In this document: in pieces, positions 22,401-23,231 of the stretch
How positions within the stretch are numbered: the stretch's first letter is position 1
How the letters are laid out: every line of letters starts with the position of its first letter
Assembly (NCBI GenBank): GCA_038331135.1
Contig: JBBQOS010000012.1
Coordinates: forward strand, 1-23,231
DNA: 23,231 nt
DNA from: UBA9337 sp038331135
GTDB taxonomy: Bacteria > Patescibacteriota > Minisyncoccia > Moranbacterales > UBA9337
Direction of reading: 5' to 3'
Made by a program: the position numbers and the translations under genes
The notes under the pieces: generated by a model
Database searches by the model: none
Told to the model about the DNA's origin: nothing
Seen by the model: only the letters and a program-made list of their open reading frames with translations

Positions 22401-23231
22401 CTCCGGGAGCTCCGATTAACGTGCAAATATTTGATACTTCCGATAGGGAAAATTCAGAATATAGTGTAGCTACTAAGTGGACTCCTCCAGCAGGAGCCAG
22501 TGGCGATAATTTTGAAGGTTATGTTATTTATCGATCAACAGAAATAGACGGAACTTATACTAACGTAGCTACTACTTCGGGAACTGCTTATGTAGATACT
22601 GGGTTAGAAAGTAAACCTTATTATTATTACGTAAAATCTAAAGATAATACTAATAATTTATCGATAGCGTCAAGCATTGTGACAATTATTCCAACCGGTA
22701 GATATACAACTTCTCCAGCCTTAACTCAAAAACCAACAGTTAAGACTCAATCTTTTATAGCGACGTTTAATTGGGGGACTAGTCGTGTAGCCAGTTCTTT
22801 TGTTGAATATGGTAAATCAATTTCCTTGGGAGAAACCAATGGTCAAGTGGATAGCGTTACTGATCATGAAGTAATAATCAATGGTTTAAGTGCTGGTGCA
22901 AAATATTTTTATCGAGTTAAATATATTGATCCGGATGGTAATATTGGTACTTCGGAAATAGGAAATTTTACTACCTTACCACCACCTATAGTGTCAGAAT
23001 TTATAGTAGCCGATATTAAATTAGATACAGCTATCATTTCTTGGAAAACTAATACTTCTGCCACATGTACTTTGAAATATGGACCAGGAAATATGGGTAA
23101 TATGATTGAGGAAACTAGTGGGGCTTCTAGTCATATTCAAAAAATAACAGGGCTGTCTGCGGAAACTGATTATCAGGCACAAGTAGAATGTGTGGATGGT
23201 GATTTGAATAGTTTTAATTCTGATCAATATA
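16496..23231 (+). CDS. Giant membrane-anchored kelch-like/fibronectin-III surface protein, 3' end missing
   Basis: From ATG 16496 the frame stays open to the window end: at least 2245 codons. A basic cytoplasmic N-terminus (1-97) precedes a membrane helix (about 98-114, LVAIIILGVLVFG), perhaps cleaved near LSA-PQ. Residues about 163-710 hold 12 kelch-like units, each with 'YvtRG...tFYRYni..NsWt.l' (for example VYVTRGNASNSFYRYNIGAN). Two accessory modules follow: YISEEIDL to RYIQVRQT (716-800) and an Ig-like unit with YWVYFG and KTKDKDGNIS (802-915). Residues about 955-1532 carry 12 more kelch-like units, and the two modules recur (YTSESMDL from 1545; YWVYFG at 1700). Ig-like domains, a fibronectin-III domain (about 1967-2067) and two phosphatase-type Fn3 domains complete the visible part. 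A cell-surface adhesin or binding protein is inferred; several short plus-strand frames inside are shadows. Confidence 0.9.
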   Translation, partial: MHKNKKQIKIKVKEAKNISLKKGFFAFLFKKSVKREEIFELKETKAKSLAHFLDSYELKSKKSLGRKYRFRKNILKLIDLIEKLAKVTWKFLTWSTFRLVAIIILGVLVFGSASRILSAPQSLVVSNKSEWEKGNLDNISTNSSNDAIQLKSDGAWQARTWAATPDIVSFGSASVLAGDYLYLTRGYADKSFYRYNIKNNEWNILDDLPQASNYGADLAYDGIGNIYAIFGGFSRDFYKYNIADSTWTKLPDLLDTVYNGAAIEFDGTNLYITRGQTSTDFWEFNISENAWYNTAPAPNTLNTGSNMVYGNDGYMYVTRGSGTNTLYRYSVSGNSWTTLANSPNVFNGEQKGVFYNNYIYFLNSAGNSVFLRYNIVGNSWTTLEIAPQTNNYSSLNFNSDDGLIYAIRGNGTYNLWKFNPESGVTGSWVGPADLPAVVGTGGDLIWNKIEGAGAYVYALRGGANSFYRYNIAINTWSSMANAPASLSYDTKGTYHNGYIYIPLGNNTTTFYRYDVAGNSWSSMALAPGLLGYGSSAMYNSGDGFVYVTRGNASNSFYRYNIGANTWTTMANSAITGGADYRSFVGSRLESDGTNLYMMPGDGETAFLKYTVTSNTWSELAPTSFAQYYGTDMTYYNGKIYALAGYYKDETWEYNIANNIWRQLPENQKYVYDRGPYNGAALKYIGNNSFLAMPGMGLTDVWSYTLGTSNYLTSGTYISEEIDLSFVSSWISLSVNSDKPANTNITTETRTSSDKETWSSWVALSGTNIQSPKNRYIQVRQTLTSTDGINTPTVYDYSIAYNSEDNDPINPTTVSAFSQKIGGENLAEGVSYKHSHPYFSWTDAEDNESGVDGYWVYFGDNNSVDPETGGIYVSNPEYVTNLAMQTGDYYLRIKTKDKDGNISDSIWDAFTYSYDGVSPFLTEEKTSEADFQAGVLDKVSAKSDGSFRLDSVNGFWNEQRLSYAPAGFNYGSKLIYAEAQNKLYILRGNSTNTFYSYDISTDTWSTLAVSPGTISYGSSLAIGPNGYLYASRGLDTVNFWRYDIANNLWETMSSAPKVFTYGGSIKYNGNRYIYGFPGNDDAFFRYDTQTNVWTSLENANFGNPNTSDGQRMYEGADIAYDRGDNIYVTQGNYYPYFSKYSISRRTWEPLEKAPVGIFNGGCLTYSTDSESIYMLSGKSRQNFFKYDIASNSWTELPKIPAFVSYGGSLEAVGGYIYATIGRASTAFYRFNIEENSWEIPQGGFFGPADISGGSSFGFSYGTNLVKDQINNIYIVRGSSDNTFGKYNYQTGEFKQLAKTPVGIYNGSAMLFNEDENSIYLTPGAIRTLRSGSVNNYFFKYSTVSNSWETITTDRIPLQTGAGSSMTYDGSRYIYTTRGAGSNSWWRYDTAAVAGSRWSSLLPTILNWNQGAGSDIVYKNGYIYSTRAQNASTFWRYDVNSGAWLQMTNTPTAIGVGSSLSDGNDGYLYLTKGSNINTYYRYNISGNSWETVTNFPGQVNIGGVGDYSGNRVWSTAGNGTNSYPDGLYSYVVGSENNGTAFEKRGTYTSESMDLLSVYRWANLEINYTKPANTSVNIYTRTSSNQNDWSAWDLVANEKYFGSDNYTYDIVSPNNEYVQVKIDLFSGDQIFSPSVADYKINYYQDIVAPSNPMVVSAYSANDKLTPINSASWYGHTNPYFEWPANELVGGASDGIGGSGVKGYWVYFGINIGADPFVDGTYQTNNNYTATNIVAGQNYYLLIKAVDDAGMIPVEATNLFNYKLDNIAPNNPSDISVTPAGFTAVDNYSFLWENNISDAHSNVQKIQYRTGGDVVDVWTDVENITDVSLVIPNANHITGAYQSGKNWLYLRVIDNAGNISAPISQEYYFSADAPSPPENLVVTPAYSTGNSFAFDWDQPVSFIGETAKLKYYYTINTLPNAYNVIETTSTFAGPGPFATQKGTNRFYVVAKDEAGNISYDLYAYADFTADTSAPGAPINVQIFDTSDRENSEYSVATKWTPPAGASGDNFEGYVIYRSTEIDGTYTNVATTSGTAYVDTGLESKPYYYYVKSKDNTNNLSIASSIVTIIPTGRYTTSPALTQKPTVKTQSFIATFNWGTSRVASSFVEYGKSISLGETNGQVDSVTDHEVIINGLSAGAKYFYRVKYIDPDGNIGTSEIGNFTTLPPPIVSEFIVADIKLDTAIISWKTNTSATCTLKYGPGNMGNMIEETSGASSHIQKITGLSAETDYQAQVECVDGDLNSFNSDQY
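16983..18625 (+). repeat. First array of 12 kelch-like coding repeats
   Basis: Twelve units averaging about 45 residues, each with a 'lY...RG' strand, an aromatic 'FYRYN/DI' strand and a 'N.W..l' strand followed by a Pro/Gly turn. By eye there are 12 units, which would suit two six-bladed propellers. Confidence 0.75.
19360..21090 (+). repeat. Second array of 12 kelch-like coding repeats
   Basis: Again 12 units of the same pattern (for example LYILRGNSTNTFYSYDISTD), followed by the same two accessory modules as the first array. The DNA is well diverged from the first array, so the duplication is old or the repeats evolve fast. Confidence 0.75.

Overview
The window looks like an AT-rich chromosome segment from the Candidate Phyla Radiation (Patescibacteria, most likely Parcubacteria; a Moranbacteria-like lineage is a guess). 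The reasons are the small compact gene set, typical CPR gene forms (Fpg with a long variable loop, DUF3048, FemAB, RlmH, short TsaB-like protein), near absence of Shine-Dalgarno sites, A-rich leaders and lysine/isoleucine/asparagine-rich proteins. I see no tRNA, rRNA, CRISPR array, transposase or phage module.

Layout. 1-258: minus-strand start of a membrane protein like O-antigen ligases. 534-1003: a broken GHKL-type ATPase gene. 1212-8715: scattered housekeeping genes on the plus strand (fpg, DUF3048, holA, ruvA, a FemAB-like transferase, rlmH, a small holin-like membrane protein, a hypothetical), with rpsT alone on the minus strand. Gaps here carry three repeat types: an AT-rich 'TTAGCACGTTAACATT' repeat, GC-rich palindromic pieces, and one 140-base inverted repeat before rlmH. 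8844-9172: a consensus promoter, a terminator-like leader and a 44-residue membrane peptide missed by length cut-offs. 9322-12481: histidine kinase, single-domain response regulator and PilB/GspE ATPase, suggesting two-component control of a type IV pilus or related machine.

12567-23231 is a cell-envelope region. Two membrane-anchored lysozyme-like paralogues share a KKESNWGKR motif and four cysteines. The second leads a tight gene run with a rhodanese, an Amidase_2 peptidoglycan amidase and a truncated TsaB-like protein, behind a consensus promoter. A second consensus promoter, with a palindrome over its -35 box, is followed almost at once by a terminator-like hairpin, then a 65-residue MerR-type regulator, then an open frame of at least 2245 codons that runs off the window. 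That frame encodes a giant membrane-anchored protein: 12 kelch-like units, two accessory modules, another 12 kelch-like units, the same two modules again, then Ig/fibronectin-III-like domains.

Inference: the right half encodes a surface system, with wall hydrolases that could open or remodel peptidoglycan and a huge, tightly controlled adhesin-like protein that could mediate contact with a host or partner cell. The regulatory architecture before the giant gene, and its partial copy before the 44-residue peptide gene, are the least explained features.
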